Assembly: GCA_026075535.2 (NCBI GenBank)
Contig: AP026538.1
Coordinates: forward strand, 2,418,001 to 2,482,000
Direction: 5' to 3'
From: Tricholoma matsutake
Lineage: Eukaryota; Basidiomycota; Agaricomycetes; Agaricales; Tricholomataceae
DNA: 64,000 bases
Under the pieces are notes generated by a model. That model was not told the DNA's origin. It searched no databases and saw only the letters and a program-made list of their open reading frames with translations. Position 1 is the first letter of the stretch. Each line of letters starts with the position of its first letter. Below are positions 1 to 13,205 of the stretch, one piece after another. A program made the translations under genes and the position numbers.

Positions 1-2880
1 GCTACTCATCTTGCAGCCACTCCAGCTCTGCCTTCAGCACGCTGTCCCTGGCATCCAAATCCTGCCCCAGCCCCCCTGGCACTCTCCCCAGCTCATACCC
101 CAGCTTCCCCAGCCTCTGCCCCTGCATGGCCCTTTGAATGTTTGCATTTGTGGACCCTCTCAGCATAATGATTAATGTCTTCTGTTGTACTAGTAATATC
201 AATTTACAAAATCATCTACATGCAAACTTGAAATTCAGGGTCAGAAAGAGGATTCTAACTGTATATCAAATGAAACTCACAAATATCACTCTTTTTGATC
301 ATGGTTTTCATACACTCCATGGTTTTCTAAGAAAATATATGATAAGTAAATTACACAAAAGATGGATGAATAACTCACACCAATCAAAGCTTACAATATT
401 GGTTGTGAAACAGGGTGTGAGAAGCCCAGTACTGTCCACCATTTGGGTATGCCTCAGGTGACAAGACAACAGGGTAGACATAGAGGGTGAAGTGGGAGCA
501 TCCTCCTTGAAATGTTTGCACTGTCCAGTGGCAGCAGTGCTCACCTTCCATGAACCCATGGGTGATTTGTGCAGATTATGGCTTAAGCAGCTATTTAGAT
601 CCAAGAAACAAAGGAAATAATGAACGACATACCAAATAACCCAGTGGAAAAGTCCTGGGTTTCCTATATGAGAGGTAATGTGGGCCTGGTATTGACCAAT
701 TGCTGCATGGATGTGGCAGTATGCCAGAAAGTGAACAATGGAGAATCTGGGTAGGAACTTGTGAATAGTGAAAATAGGGAACAACATTAAGGCTGAAGTA
801 AATCAGATGAGAATCAGTTGTTGGTGTGATAGAACAAAGAATGAAAGAACATACAGAGTAGGATACAAGGTAAGTGAGAGAGCAGAGGCAACTTGAATCT
901 TAGTGATAGTGGCAGTAGTCAGACGGTCACTTGACATTGTATAGTTGAATTTAACTACAAGAGAAATCTGACTGCAGTTGACCCAAACAAGTTGACCATA
1001 AGTCAAACATCAAAAACACCACTACCGAGTAAATTGCCTAGCAAAACTGAGAACTAATAGTGCACTAATACTTATGATCAACCTAACACCTCAATGTCCA
1101 TGTCCAACAAAGGCATATCGCCCTGCGTTTATTGGTGGCATTCACAGTTAGGCTGGTCTTTTCACAGGGCAGCTTTGAGGTGGTGAGGATTGGTGAGCAG
1201 GAGATGGAAGCGAGGGTTAGGATTGCTGTACCTGGCAAGTCTGGCAAATTCCCCACTACACGGGCATCCAAGCATCTTCTGAGCATCTACTGGTACCATT
1301 ATTTGCAATTTTGAGGTGGAGTTCAACACAACTTGGGGTGGGGGCAGATATAGCAATTTGATGTGTCATCCATGTGCATATTGTCTGTGCTGCACCCAGG
1401 AGCAGGAGGCTGGTTCTAGAGTAGACAGGTAGCTTCCTAACGAATGGCATGTTCATATGCAATTTCTGAGTGACTAAAGTGGATGCAAACAGCCTGGACA
1501 ATATTGGAAGGATGCTGCAGGCAGTCAATTACACGTCGGGATGGGCAATCCGAGAATGACAAAATACCTAACCATCAATCAGATTTCTATTTAACATTTT
1601 ATGCTTCAGAGACTGATAGGTAATGTGGATTCATGGTCAATTGTTTGGCTATCTCGATCTAACTGCTTTCAGTCATGTGATCTCTTCCGAGTAATGTGGA
1701 TTCATGGTCACTTGTTTAGCTATCTTGTATCTCGATCTCATGAGTACAACCACTTTCAGTCATGTGATCTGTTCCATCTAACTGGTATTTGTACTGTCCA
1801 CAAACAGTACAACTTCTACTAATTACTTTGGCACTGTGATTGTTTACAACATTACCAGTGTTGTCTATTACCTGACTGCATCGTAATGATGACCTATGTT
1901 GACATGCTTCCTTGAAGCCTTCAAAACTAATACATTGTTACTCTATCCACACGTGGTATTAGTTTTTGTATGTTCAGCTTGTCTTCATTCAATCCTGTGA
2001 CTAAGTAGTGAGCCATTCTCGGGAGTACATCTGTAGTGAGGCACATGATGGTGATTTATAGCATGGTCAACCTATTCCCTTGTGACACTACAATGGTGTG
2101 CAATCAGATGACTGCACAATCATGGATGTGACTATACAGGATGGATTATTCAGGTCCAGTATTGTTATGCCTGAAGGTCTGAATTATTCCTTTTATGGGA
2201 GAATTACTGCACACAGCACATCGTCTCTCAATCACGTGGTCACCAACCCATCAGGCAGGTATAGCAGGGCCGATGTTTTGCATTGGTGGTGAACCATTTG
2301 TGTTCACTATGGTCGCATTTATGGTTTTGAACATAATCTTTTTGTGCATGAAACTTCATTCTTATTTGGGGCTGATGGCAGTGATAGCTTTGTAAAGGCA
2401 TCTTTATTGGTGTCTAGCACATGGGGATATGGCAGGAAATCCTTATAGAGAAGCTTCTTTTATGGCTGTCGTATTATTGACAGCATCATGTCCATATTTG
2501 ATTCTTCTTTTCATTGTTGCTGAAGATTCAACCCATATGCTGGCCACTATATTTTCCAATTTCCCTCTCTCTCTCAGTCTGGTTTACAACCAACCCCCCT
2601 TTTGCCTTTTTTTGTTTCCTGATCTGGACTAGGTAGATTTTTTTTCATCTGGTCTTTTCGTTCCTTCTCTAATGCCAGTGTGCCACAGTCAAGTTATGAA
2701 GTGTAATCTGTCCATTCAATCACAGGCAACTGACTCCTCTTCAATTGTGGAGACTGCATCAACTCCCAGACTTCCTGTGTAGGGTTATTTATCTATCTAT
2801 TCCCCCATTTTTTACTCATTTCTTGTAGACATAAGAAAGTGAAGATGAACTCTGAGTACATATAAACTCCAGATCAAATT
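1..2880. other. No recognisable gene; decayed repeat-like DNA
   Basis: Only short open frames occur here. The longest (308-787, minus strand) has no motif I recognise. The stretch is poor in CpG and looks like old transposon-derived DNA. A local duplication at 1620-1777 is listed separately. A possible 5' exon of the downstream helicase gene lies at about 2905-3101: it reads as Cys-rich peptide and is followed by a GT...AG-like interval. Confidence 0.5.
1620..1777. repeat. Imperfect tandem duplication, 71 and about 87 bp
   Basis: Two adjacent copies both begin GTAATGTGGATTCATGGTCA (1620 and 1691) and both end around a TTTCAGTCATGTGATCT core. The second copy has about 16 extra bases. No coding role is evident. 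Confidence 0.75.
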
Positions 2881-5800
2881 TTATCATGCCTGACTGATCT
2901 TTTTCTAGTCAAAAAGCATGTTATCACTGTCAGCGACCAGTTGCCATCTCCAGTGGTCAAGGCTGTCACAACATTTGCCACCCCATCACAGTGAAAATCT
3001 GAGCGTGGGAACATTCAGGGTTATTGGCCATAGAACAGCACATGGGAGTGTTGAAGTGTCCTTGGTGTCTTTTCAAATGCGAGGTTGGGAGTGATTTGCA
3101 GGTATGTATCCCATGACATCTGTCCCAATGCCAAATGACTTGCATGTTGTCAGTCCCATTGTGTTCAATGTAGACCAGTACTGTGCAGACCAGGGCAACC
3201 TTCGGATATGCCTGAACTACCTGTCCACATGATGGTAACTGAGTCAGTCAACTCTCCTTCTGTCGATGAGGTTCAACTTCATGTTCCTGCTGATGGACAT
3301 GGCTGTGGTGGGGATCCAGCTCTCGTGTCTACTCTTCAACCTTCCTCCATTGGCCAGAGTACACCATCTTCAACCTCACACACCATATCCATGGCTTCTA
3401 CTCCGTCCCCCATGATGACTGGCAGTATGCTCAAGTCATTTTTGAAACAACATGGGTGGATTGTGAACGAGGGCCATAACATCATAGTTTGTCTGCAGTG
3501 CAAATATATCCTCAATCCAGCCAAGATCTGCGAGCATGTTGTCAAGTATCATAAAGATGTTAATCCTGATGGTCGGCTGCAGGCACAATTCGATTCCATT
3601 GTCCTGACAGAGTATCCAAACCTCATGTTTCACCCTGATCATCCCAGGACACCTGTTTCCTATGTGCATGGTTTAGACACAATGATGGAGCTTCAAATTT
3701 GCTCTGTGTGTTTTCATGGATTCTCAAAGGATCCAGGAAGTACTCCCAGATGCAAGTCTTGCTCTTTTCAGAAACATTCTTGTGGTGTGGCCCCTCATCA
3801 ACTGTGATGCAAATTTGTTGTTCTACCTGGCCAACAATTTGGAAAGACTTTTTCATGGTTTGTGATTGTGGCAATCCCCCAGCTAGCTGTGACTTCCTCA
3901 TTATGGGGTCTTTACCAGGCCAAACTGGCTGCACATCCACATGTTGCTGAGGCAGTTTCTATTCCACAGAACTATCGCATTCTAGATCAGTTCTTGCACA
4001 AAGAGAGGTGGCTAGAACATGTTAGCAGAGTCAAAGTGTCTATGGCTGTGGGCCTGATAACTTATTCCCCAACAGACCCCAAATTTGGCGGTCTACACAA
4101 ACATATCCATGCTTTCTTGGCAGAGGTGCAGAGCAAGACTTGAAGCTACTCACTCAGACGATTAATTGGCATGAGACCTACTTCTGAACACTTGCATAGC
4201 TATCAGCGTCATCATAGTGATGTCAATTTTGACACACATAAAAGATATGCATTGACAATGGCCAGTATGCTTGTCCTTCTGATGTGCAACATACAGAATC
4301 CACACTCTGAGTATTTGTTCCATGTACCCCCAGATATTGTGATGGCCAGCCAGTCTGCACTCCATGCCATGCTGTTGCATGCACCTCTGCTGCATGATGA
4401 CAAGATGTACAATGATGTGGGACCTGTTGACAATGTGGAAGATTTGGATGATAAAGATTCCTTCCCTGACAATCAGCCATTACCCAAGGTTTTATACAAT
4501 GTGCTTCTTGCAGATGACATGGGAAGCACCGTAGTTGATGTTATTGCCAATACCACTGCCTCTCCATATGGCATGACTGAAAAGCAACACCTGTGTTCCA
4601 TGATAAAGCCCAGGAGCTCATGACGTGCCTGCTGTACAGGTTATTCACACAAAATCCCAATGATGGACAAGACAACCCATTCTGAAGTGTTTTTACCCAT
4701 TATGTAGTGTTGTCATCGCTTACTCCAAGTGGCAGTTGGTGTGCAGGATCTGTGATCACCCAATCAATTGCAGCTATTTTGTTTACTGCACGTCTGGTTA
4801 TCACAGATGAGATGCTGCATCAGAAATCAATCAACCCCATGTTATCTTATATGAAGTCAGTGAACTCTATTTTCTATCTTGTACTGTGCTCATATTGATC
4901 CCATAGGATTTATGACATTGTCAAGCCATTTCTTGAAGAATCATCGGATGGGGTCATGCCCCATCTATATCTCTTGAAGCATGGACTGTCATCAATTAAA
5001 TCTGCATCAGAACACAGGATACTGTTCTCCTTGCCTACCAATGATGGCAGGAGTGTGATTGTTGATGGAAAACTGCTCACCTTGGACTCTGTGAAATGCA
5101 TGCATGACAATCTCATAGATCATATTGAGATGGAATTGGATAACTTGTTGTGGGAAAAGTTTACCCTACATGAAGATACCTATATTCATGATGAACCTTG
5201 AGAACTTACAGCAGGATATGGGTTTGTGTAGATGATGAGGGAAACATCTTTTGGCTCCCTGGCGCTTGCATGAGAAGGATGCAAAGTATATATGAACTTC
5301 AAACTCTCTTTGCGATAGCAATTGTGCTAACAGGAGGAGAGCCCACACAAGCATCTGAGTATGCAATGATGGTGTTGGAGAATGTTGCAGGAGGGTCCAT
5401 ACACAACATCTTTTGGCTGTTCAATACATTTATCATCTGGGGATCATACAACAAAACCAGTCACTTTACTGGGGAGGACAAGATGATGATTCGAGTGCCA
5501 CTTCCAAGGCTTGGACGGTTGATGGTGCAGTTTTTGGTATATCTCTGACCATTGTACCAGGAGTGGCAATATCATTTTCAAAACACACTATATGCCAATG
5601 TGAAAACCTTCCTCTTTGTTGGCCTTTACAGGCCTGTCACAGGTTCAGATATCTCGATGTCGTTGGCCAAATATACGGAACAAAACTTGGGAATTCACCT
5701 GACAATCTGCAAGTTTTGACAGTTCATGGCATATGTAACATCATGGCATTGGCATCTCTTGAAACCCATGCATGTTGGGATGAATTATGCACATGTGCAG

Positions 5801-6169
5801 TTGGGGCATACTGGAATGGTGGATAGTGATCATTATGGGGGCGATGCACAACTCCCGGAAGGTGTAATGCAAACCCTTTTCATGGAAACAGTGAGGGTTA
5901 GTGCCATATTGCACATTATATTTGGCCACCCCCCCAAGACTTTGCACTCCCCCCATATTCCTATCGGAGTCCTAGGAGTCCAAGTTTTCCGATAGGAGTC
6001 CTACTAGTCTGATACTAGTCCTAGGAGTCTGATAGGAATCTGATTGGAATGTATCTTGATGACCATGTACTCTTATTTCCAAGAAATTCCTAGTAAATTC
6101 CAAGTAAAGTCCTATGCAATTCCAACAGGTAGTCAGAATACCACACTATTTCAGAAGACTTAACTTTGG

Positions 6170-6282
6170 TGAAAGTGCTTACAAAATAAATGGGCAGAGC
6201 AGGGATTGAACCCCAGACCTTGGGATATATAAGCCACATAACCACCAAACAAGTGCTCAACCAGTTGAGCCACAGGAGCATC
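6170..6282 (-). repeat. tRNA-like (SINE-type) head on minus strand
   Basis: Read on the minus strand this has an A-box-like TGGCTCAACTGGTTGAGC and, about 60 nt on, a B-box-like GGTTCAATCCC: an internal RNA polymerase III promoter as in tRNA-derived SINEs. It does not fold as a normal tRNA gene (no convincing acceptor stem), so I call a SINE head. It lies inside the 5936-6700 TIR element. A relative with the same start (CTCCTGTGGCTCAACT) occurs at 19,793. Confidence 0.6.
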
Positions 6283-6317
6283 AATAAACATGTGATATAA
6301 AGTCCATTTATAGCACT

Positions 6318-6420
6318 TGGGATTACTTCACTTATTGAGCCCTCACATCTTCTGCAATGTCAAGGGTTCAATTCTGGTGTGTGCATTGACTTTTTCATAC
6401 TATATTACTAAGCAAGGCTG
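6318..6420 (+). repeat. Second tRNA-like head, divergent to the first
   Basis: The plus strand has TTATTGAGCCC followed by GGGTTCAATTCTGG, a fair B-box. Only the B-box is well preserved. It points away from the minus-strand head, so the TIR element holds two divergent pol III-like promoters. Confidence 0.4.
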
Positions 6421-9020
6421 CTTTCATTCCTATTGGAATCCTATGTTGTCCAATGTCTTAGCATAACTTCGGAATAGTCCTATGTGATTCCTATGACCAG
6501 AAATTCCTAGGAAATTTCTAGGAAATTCCAATAGTCCGATCGGAATCACATCAGACTGGACTAGGACTAAATCTGCTATTTCATGTCAATTTGGCTGGTG
6601 AAAATGACATTGGAATATGGTCAGAATCCAATCAGACTCCAATCGGAATCATCAGAATCATTGGATTCCTATAGGAATATGGGGGGGAGTGTAAAGACCT
6701 CCACCCCCAAAACTGCTCAAGTTACTCAACAAGGGACAAATATTTAGTGCTTCCATTAAGCATGTTATCAATGGTGTTGAGAGAATAGACCTGGATTCAG
6801 TGTTCTCATGTGAGCAGGTTGTTCTGGTACCCCATATCCTTGATACAGTGGCCGATGCTGTATCGACCCATGTAGTTTCTGAAGTCATCAATCATAGTAA
6901 ATGTGCTCTAGTCCAAGCACATGCAACAGCTGTGCAACTATTTCATTGGTCCAATATGTTTGGTAGGGCATGCAAGCCCATGGCCACATATGTTATCTAT
7001 CCACATCCCTATCTCCTGGGGCAACTGTGGCATTTTCTGGGTTTGAGCCATGAAAACCTAGGATTCAAAAATATTCAACAAGCCGTCACAACTCAGCTCA
7101 TGTATGAGTGAAAGATGCATGTTCTATATATATCTCCAACCAGTGAATACTTTGATGGTGTTGTATGTTCTGTTGTAAATCTGACAATGCACCAGGATTT
7201 GGAAAAACAGCACCTGGATTGCTATGCAGTTCCGCTTTGGATGATGAGTTGAGCATGATTATCATACTGCCATGCATGAGCAATACAAGTATCTGTATAG
7301 AAAATATGAGATTTCATGGGAAATCTGGTCAAGGACAACATCTGTTTATCAACCCCCTATCAGCATCATTGTGGCGATTGAGCAAACAGAATGGGAAGTG
7401 TTTTGTATGTTTTTGGATGTGCAGTGGCTATGGGTCGAGTTGCCTGTGTTATTGTGGATGAGGCACATTTGGTTCAAATCCATCGATGCTTCAGGCCAAT
7501 TATGGAAACGCTGGCATGGCTTGGCAAGAAACATGTCCAGATTGTCTTGGAGACTGCGACATGGCCCCCTTCCTTAGAAGAGGAACTTCTAACTGATTTT
7601 GGCATTCCTGTGGAATCATGCCATATCACACGATGCAAAACATCTCAATCAAACATATCATTCAATGTTGTGTGATCTGACACTCACAACCTAGACACCG
7701 CCATTGAGATGGAGTATGTTAGAGCAAAGGATTACTCTGACATGAATCGGGTGCTTATTTTCTGCTTGACAAAGCAAAAAGTGCAACAAACAGCTCGTTC
7801 TCTGAACATTCCATATTGTGATGCAAGTTTGACACAGGATGAAATCGATACGGTATTGCGAAAATTTAGACTTGGAGAAGAGAGGCGACTTTGTTGCAGT
7901 TCCATCTTGGGTGTTGGACTTGATGTCCCAAACATCACACATGTGATCCATCGAGGATATCCCCGCAATGTTATTTCTTTTGTGCAAGAAACAGGATGCG
8001 CGGGGAGGGATGACGTAATGCAGAAAGTATAGTCATTTGTTGTATTGCCTCCTGTTGGTGTTATGGATCTCGCTCCATGGAGGTTTGGTGAATGACTTGT
8101 GCGACTGGCTCTGGACAGCACTGAACATTGTCGCCAGCTCTTGGTACAGATGTTAATCGATGGAGAAGCTGATCTGTGTGTCCTCATGGAAAGGTTCACT
8201 CACCTTTGCAATATATGTGAGGAACAGTGTATATTGAAGCCGACAAAGGGGCAGTTTATGGTATTCCCATGGTCATTGATGCACAATGGTTTAGGAGGCA
8301 AGTGTTACCATGGAAGACAGTATTGCATGCTAACCACATGTTGTAGACGGCACTCATAGCTCAGGACTGTCGCTGAAATTTCCGCTCACTGCTCAGCCCA
8401 CAAATGCCTCGTTCGAAATACAGGTAGCATCAGCGATCTCCGAATGTCAGTTTGAGCAATGTGCGGATTTGGTCGACGAACACAACAAGAGGATGAAAGC
8501 AGCTCATTTACTGCTCCAGAAGTTATCAATGTGTTGTGCAGCATGCCGGGTTACTCATACGGCCTCACAATGTGAGCATATCTGGGCAACTTGTGTGCAG
8601 CCAAGACGAGCCTCCATTACAAATGATTTTGACCTGTGGAGAAATAGCCTCGAACTCCCATCTGGGACATGCTACCAGTGTGGCATCCCCCAAATGGTAA
8701 ATCATTTATTCTAACTGTTGTCCAATGCTAATGCATTGCAGGCGCATTACAAAGGAGATGATGCCAAGATCATATATATACACAAATACGATGATGGTAA
8801 GCAAACGAATTGTGAATATGAAGGTGTTCTCTTTCCATTATTATGGGTGGCATCCAAGAGCGAGCCATTGTGGCTTTCTATTGCACATGCCATTTGGCCC
8901 AGTTTTTCTCTTGACTTTGGGCCTTGTAGTTTTGATCAGTGGATTTGGCTTATTAATGCCAGTGGCATGCCTAATATATTCCGATTTATTTTGGCATGCC
9001 AAGAGTTAAATGTCATGTAA

Positions 9021-12000
9021 TCTTTTTTTGGCTGCATTACGTCACAGGCTGTTATATAGAAGTATATACATCAATCCAAGCATGCACACTCATTATTTCC
9101 TGTCATGGCTCCCTCACGAATGATGTCCATTTCTGCTCAGCAAAGCAGTCGATGTAGTACCTCTTCTGCCTCAATCTGCAAGGATTGCCACAGCACTGAC
9201 TGCTCTTGCCTTTATCGGTTAGTGCTCATTTCTTCTGCTTAGTTTGTTTGCTCAATTTGATGGGTTTTGGGTAGATGTGAAGCACACACAAGTCACCATG
9301 GTCAATTCATGTTGCTCACCCCAAGGTTAAGAGTGTCCTATTGTTCACCTGGCATTGATTAGTAACTTTCGTCTTGTGTAGAGGCTTTTAGGGACTCTGT
9401 TATGCACACAAAGTAGTGTGTTTTCATAGTGGACCCCTTGGTTCAGCATGTCCATGGAGGGACATTGTGTGGCCGATTTCTTTCCTTGTGTTTAAAGTCC
9501 CTGCTTTACAGGAACTTCTTGGTCGATGTGATGGTATTCCAGGGTTTCTCAACATGTTGCTTGATGACTGGATGATGTCTTTGTCCCAGAAAGGTAGTCT
9601 CACTGCTAGCTACATGATGGACACTATTATCTCTATTTGAGCATGATACGATATAGCCTGTCTGCTCTTTCTTACTCTCTGTCCTTCATTTGCTTTCATG
9701 CAGTGCCGATGTAAATAATGTGTACTGTTTGCTCTAAATATGGATTATCCATTTGCTGCTTTCTTTCATCTTTCATTAACTTTTGTAGTGCTTTCCTGGA
9801 TGTGGAAATAGAGTCAACTGATGGGTGGAACTTGTCATTGTTCATCAATGATATATGACCAATGTATTACATCAGTCATGCAACATTGTCATCCCTAATA
9901 CATCTGTTGTGTATATTGTTCACATGTCTTTGAAACATACACATCATTTTACATACATGTGGCTCCACTGTGACTTGGTGTCAAAACTGCAAGAATTCAT
10001 TCAGTAACACATGGAGCACAGTTACGGCATCAGGGTTATACAATGTAGAGGTTGTCTGCCTCATCACATAGTTCTGGCAAGATCCACAGTAACAGGTCAT
10101 GATTGTTGATGCAGGAATAACATATTCATTAATTCAAAAGGATGGACCAAGTTGGTCATCCGATCACATGACTGACAACGGTTGTACTGATGCCAGCACG
10201 TGACTGGGCCATGACATGAAACATATTTCCAGGGTCAGATCAATTGTATAAGGTTTAATGGATGGACCATCAAGCAGTTTCTTTGCATGTACAACGTACA
10301 TATCTTTCTGGGTTATATTATGAGTAACGGATCTATAAGGGGCGAACAGGATGTTGGCACCCCTGGCAAGAGGGTATTTGTGAACTGATTATATTAGTAA
10401 CTTATTGAACTAAACCTGTCAGTTTTGTACCATTGTTTTATTGTGTACCACATCCAATGTATTTTGCAAAATGTTCTGATAAGATTGATATGAAAGCAAA
10501 TCCTCCCTATGATTGTCTTCACTATCACTGTGTGCTTGATCTCAAGGATGGGGTCGAATAATACATTTTGGATGTGTTCAGTACAGAGTCCATATTTGCA
10601 GATCAATGTGGACAGGGGTTTTCCATGAAGAAAATGGAAGAAGCAAGGATCATTCATCTGTTGGGATCCAATGATATGGATAGATTCTATGGGCCGAGTG
10701 TGTACCAAGGCATGGACCATGGAAATTGGTGCACAAAGCTGTGTGAGCTTTGGCAACAGGTCGTCGTTTATGTATTTTAATTCTCATCCTCTACATCTAC
10801 CATCTCTACATCTACCACAACTACTCTTATACTCTGATGGCAAGTCAGGTATCAAGATTACCGATTGTCCCTCATCCCCACCCGTTCAAGGTAAGTATTT
10901 TATATTCTACTTTTCTTTTCTTTGACCAAAGTCCCTTCAGCGCAGATATAGGGTCCTAGTTGGCCCAGATTCTCACAAGGCAACCTTCATTCGCTATGAT
11001 TATACATTTTTGTGCTCCTTCAAATGGCATGCTGGGTGCGGTGGGCCATGGGAACGTGTTATAAGTTTATTCTTCTCTTCCCTTCCTGCTCTAATCGTTA
11101 TTTCAGTGGAACCAAGTATGTATTGGCGGTCTCATCATTGAAGATGACAATGGGGAAGAGGTCATATACAATCTTCATGACATTCAAAGGGTCTTTGGTA
11201 GGTAAGTATTGTTTTATTTATTCTCCTCCTTTCACTGGTCTCACATTGATCCACAGATAGATTTATATTTGTACTCTTGGTAGATTTCTCACAAAAAAAA
11301 CAAATTCAGACTACATAATTGCCCTTAAAACTAACTTCCTTCTCCAGTCCATGAGTAATACCCTTACTCTCTACATGATTCCCCCTCATATCTATCGACT
11401 AGTTTGCATACACTTCAACCTCTGCATATTAAGTGTGTATCACAATTCATCCGTCCTTTCACCCATTTAACTCATCCATTTTCCCTCTCTCTGACACCCC
11501 ATGTCGACTTGCACCCTTGCTCTATCCCTGCTCATTATACTCATCAACCTGTGTCTCACGTTGACCTGAGATGTGGGTTCATCTAGTATATTCATGTCTT
11601 TTGCTTTTACTTCCTTACTCATTGCCTCTTTACAGTAACATAATCATCTTGCCTGATGGTATTGACTGTCTGTTCATCTTCGCCAAATAGTGCGTAGCTC
11701 TTGGGCTTTTTCCGAACACCCTCGCCTATCGTTCAACAGATTTATTCTGCATGGAAGTAGTTCTGTGCAGGTCATTATAGCAATGGCATTCCTGGTTGAT
11801 GTTCCCTGGTTCTCCTGGCCTTCAATATTCCTTATACCTTGCCTGGGGCAGGGCCTGCTCCCCCTTCAATGTCTGCAATTCTTGTTGGTGAGGAAGATAT
11901 TGAGGAGGACGATGAGTAGTGTCATGACTAGATATTAATGTCAAGTTTTCAGTTATTTGTTCCATCTAGTCCATCTTTTGTTGCTGCTACTTGAATGAAA

Positions 12001-12600
12001 ATTCAATTCAATAACTCCAACGTCGTCGAAGACAAACAACTTAGGGTTTTAGTGTTCCCAATGCTTTCTTGAATCCTGTAGCTGTAACTTCAATGCCTTA
12101 TCTCAGGAGAATGCGAGGGGGACAAACACATGTTGTAGTCGTCCAGCTTTGATTCATCCTCAATATTTTCTGTCTGACTCCCCGAATTTCCTACCAATTC
12201 TGTTGATGTTACAGGGAGACATGGAGTTGAATTGGAGCTCATCAGTATGAACAGAGTGTGCTAATTGGTGTACACAAGCAATGATCTGACCCAAGTGTAA
12301 TGATCATCAGTGTTCCAGAACACTGTAACCAATTTCTATCAGATGTGATTTGAAGTCATACCCAAGTGTATTTTAGTCAGAAAATAAGTGATGACCCATA
12401 GATGGGATGTCCAGGATCCTAGGTATGTACAATGATGTTGGAAAACTGTAAAATTTACTTTTCTTCTGCTATCTGGACAATGACAACTTGTGTATACTAT
12501 AGGCAGATGACCCCAAAATGTTGCCATAAAGACTCATGGGTGAAGTGTGCAATAGATACATGCTGCCTGAGACCCCATTCCTCCACCTCATGCTCAAGTA
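9021..12600. other. Decayed intergenic DNA with exon-like scraps
   Basis: No whole gene can be built. At 9105-9222 an ATG opens a short Ser/Cys-rich reading (SICKDCHSTDCSCLYR) ending at a plausible GTTAGT donor; a further open stretch runs 9416-9640. The sequences around 9830-10,250 share phrases (GACCAATGT, CACATGACTGA) with 14,110-14,300, so a dispersed repeat is present in both places. Confidence 0.4.
10568..11215 (+). pseudogene. Intron-containing gene fragment, unknown function
   Basis: Three coding-looking blocks lie in line. The first, 10568-10780, reads MKKMEEARIIHLLGSNDMDR. The second, about 10,943-11,045, reads RYRVLVGPDSHKATFIRYDY. The third, about 11,107-11,213, reads CIGGLIIEDDNGEEVIYNLH. 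They are separated by intervals starting GTAAGT or GTGTTA and ending CAG/AAG, of normal fungal intron size. No start or end can be fixed, and I recognise no domain. It is probably a fragment of a transposon-associated or duplicated gene. Confidence 0.35.
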
Positions 12601-12658
12601 GATGTCCTCATAAAATCACTGCATCCCCAGGCAGGTATCTGATGTGAAGACAAAGGCA

Positions 12659-13205
12659 TCATATGTACAATGACCCACCACTTATAAACTTACCAAAGGT
12701 AATCATTACAGCCCATCCTCGATATGAATCTTGACGATCAGTGTGTGGAGGTGTCTGCCTATTGCACATGATAGCTTGCCCCTCCATCAACAATGGATCA
12801 ATTGATGATATCATTCTCATCACTGCAGAACTCACGCATGCAGCCTGATGAAGCGTGACAAGTGCATCATATTGCAGTTTGTCAATTGACTCGAGGAGTT
12901 TGTTCACTCCCTTGGATAGGATATCCATGCCTGAAATTGCATCCATTGCAGCGGAGAACTGGCCGCAAGTCCTGATAAATCCTGTGATATCGTTGGGTCT
13001 TTGTGCTTTACACAAAAGAGCATTAGATTAATAAATGGGTACAAAGGCAGCATCTCACTGTATTACTGATAGTGTGCCACATCTTGACAAGTTTGATAAT
13101 CCCTGCCACCTTGCCAGGTCTCTGAACATATGAGTTGCAGTTGTTCCACCCAGCCCTATCTGCCCCACCACCCAACTTTATCCTCACTCCCTTTTCCATC
13201 GTCAT
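12659..13205 (-). CDS. Hypothetical minus-strand gene fragment
   Basis: Two consecutive open stretches on the minus strand (13205-13023, then 13015-12659) could be exons of one gene. The second reads as helical peptide (GVNKLLESIDKLQYDALVTL). No motif is recognised, and the start and splice sites are not resolved. It may equally be a decayed transposon gene. Confidence 0.3.

Larger units (their letters stand above)
5936..6700. mobile_element. Non-autonomous TIR element (MITE), 765 bp, with candidate 8-bp TSD
   Basis: The left end (CTTTGCACTCCCCCC then ATATTCCTATCGGAGTCC) is inverted at the right end, where the reverse complement reads CTTTACACTCCCCCCC then ATATTCCTATAGGAATCC. The interior near each end is packed with variants of GGAATC/ATAGGA subterminal repeats. 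CCACCCCC flanks both sides (5926-5933 and 6701-6708), with two extra C on the left. Helicase-gene coding reads up to the left flank (IFGH) and resumes on the right (PPKLLKLL). No transposase is encoded. An 8-bp duplication would suit hAT- or KDZ-type mobilisation; the homopolymer in the flank makes the exact edge uncertain. Confidence 0.75.
3208..9020 (+). pseudogene. OrsD-like / RecQ-like helicase gene, decayed and split by a TIR element
   Basis: A multi-exon relic reads in pieces along the plus strand. The first piece (3208-3807) has a C-x2-C...H-x3-H finger (VCLQCKYIL...HVVKYH) like the OrsD/DUF3505 N-terminus of fungal RecQ-like and telomere-linked helicases. Pieces at 3862-5201 and 5198-5548 (GGEPTQASEY, FTGEDKMMIRVPLPRLGRLM) match my memory of that family's middle part. 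Helicase motifs follow: GFGKT (about 7200), VIVDEAHL (about 7450), ETATWPP (about 7550), then LGVGLDVPNITHVIHRGYP and QETGCAGRD (7910-8015). A Cys-rich tail (CCAACRV, CYQCGIPQ) spans 8469-9020. Several frame changes and stops, and the insertion at 5936-6700, indicate a dead gene, although some breaks may be introns. Motif VI reads GCAGRD where GRAGRD is expected. A 5' exon near 2905 is possible. Family assignment is from memory. Confidence 0.7.

Noticed and set aside
12040..12055. Telomere-like TTAGGG
   Set aside because: A single occurrence, not an array; gives no sign of a chromosome end.
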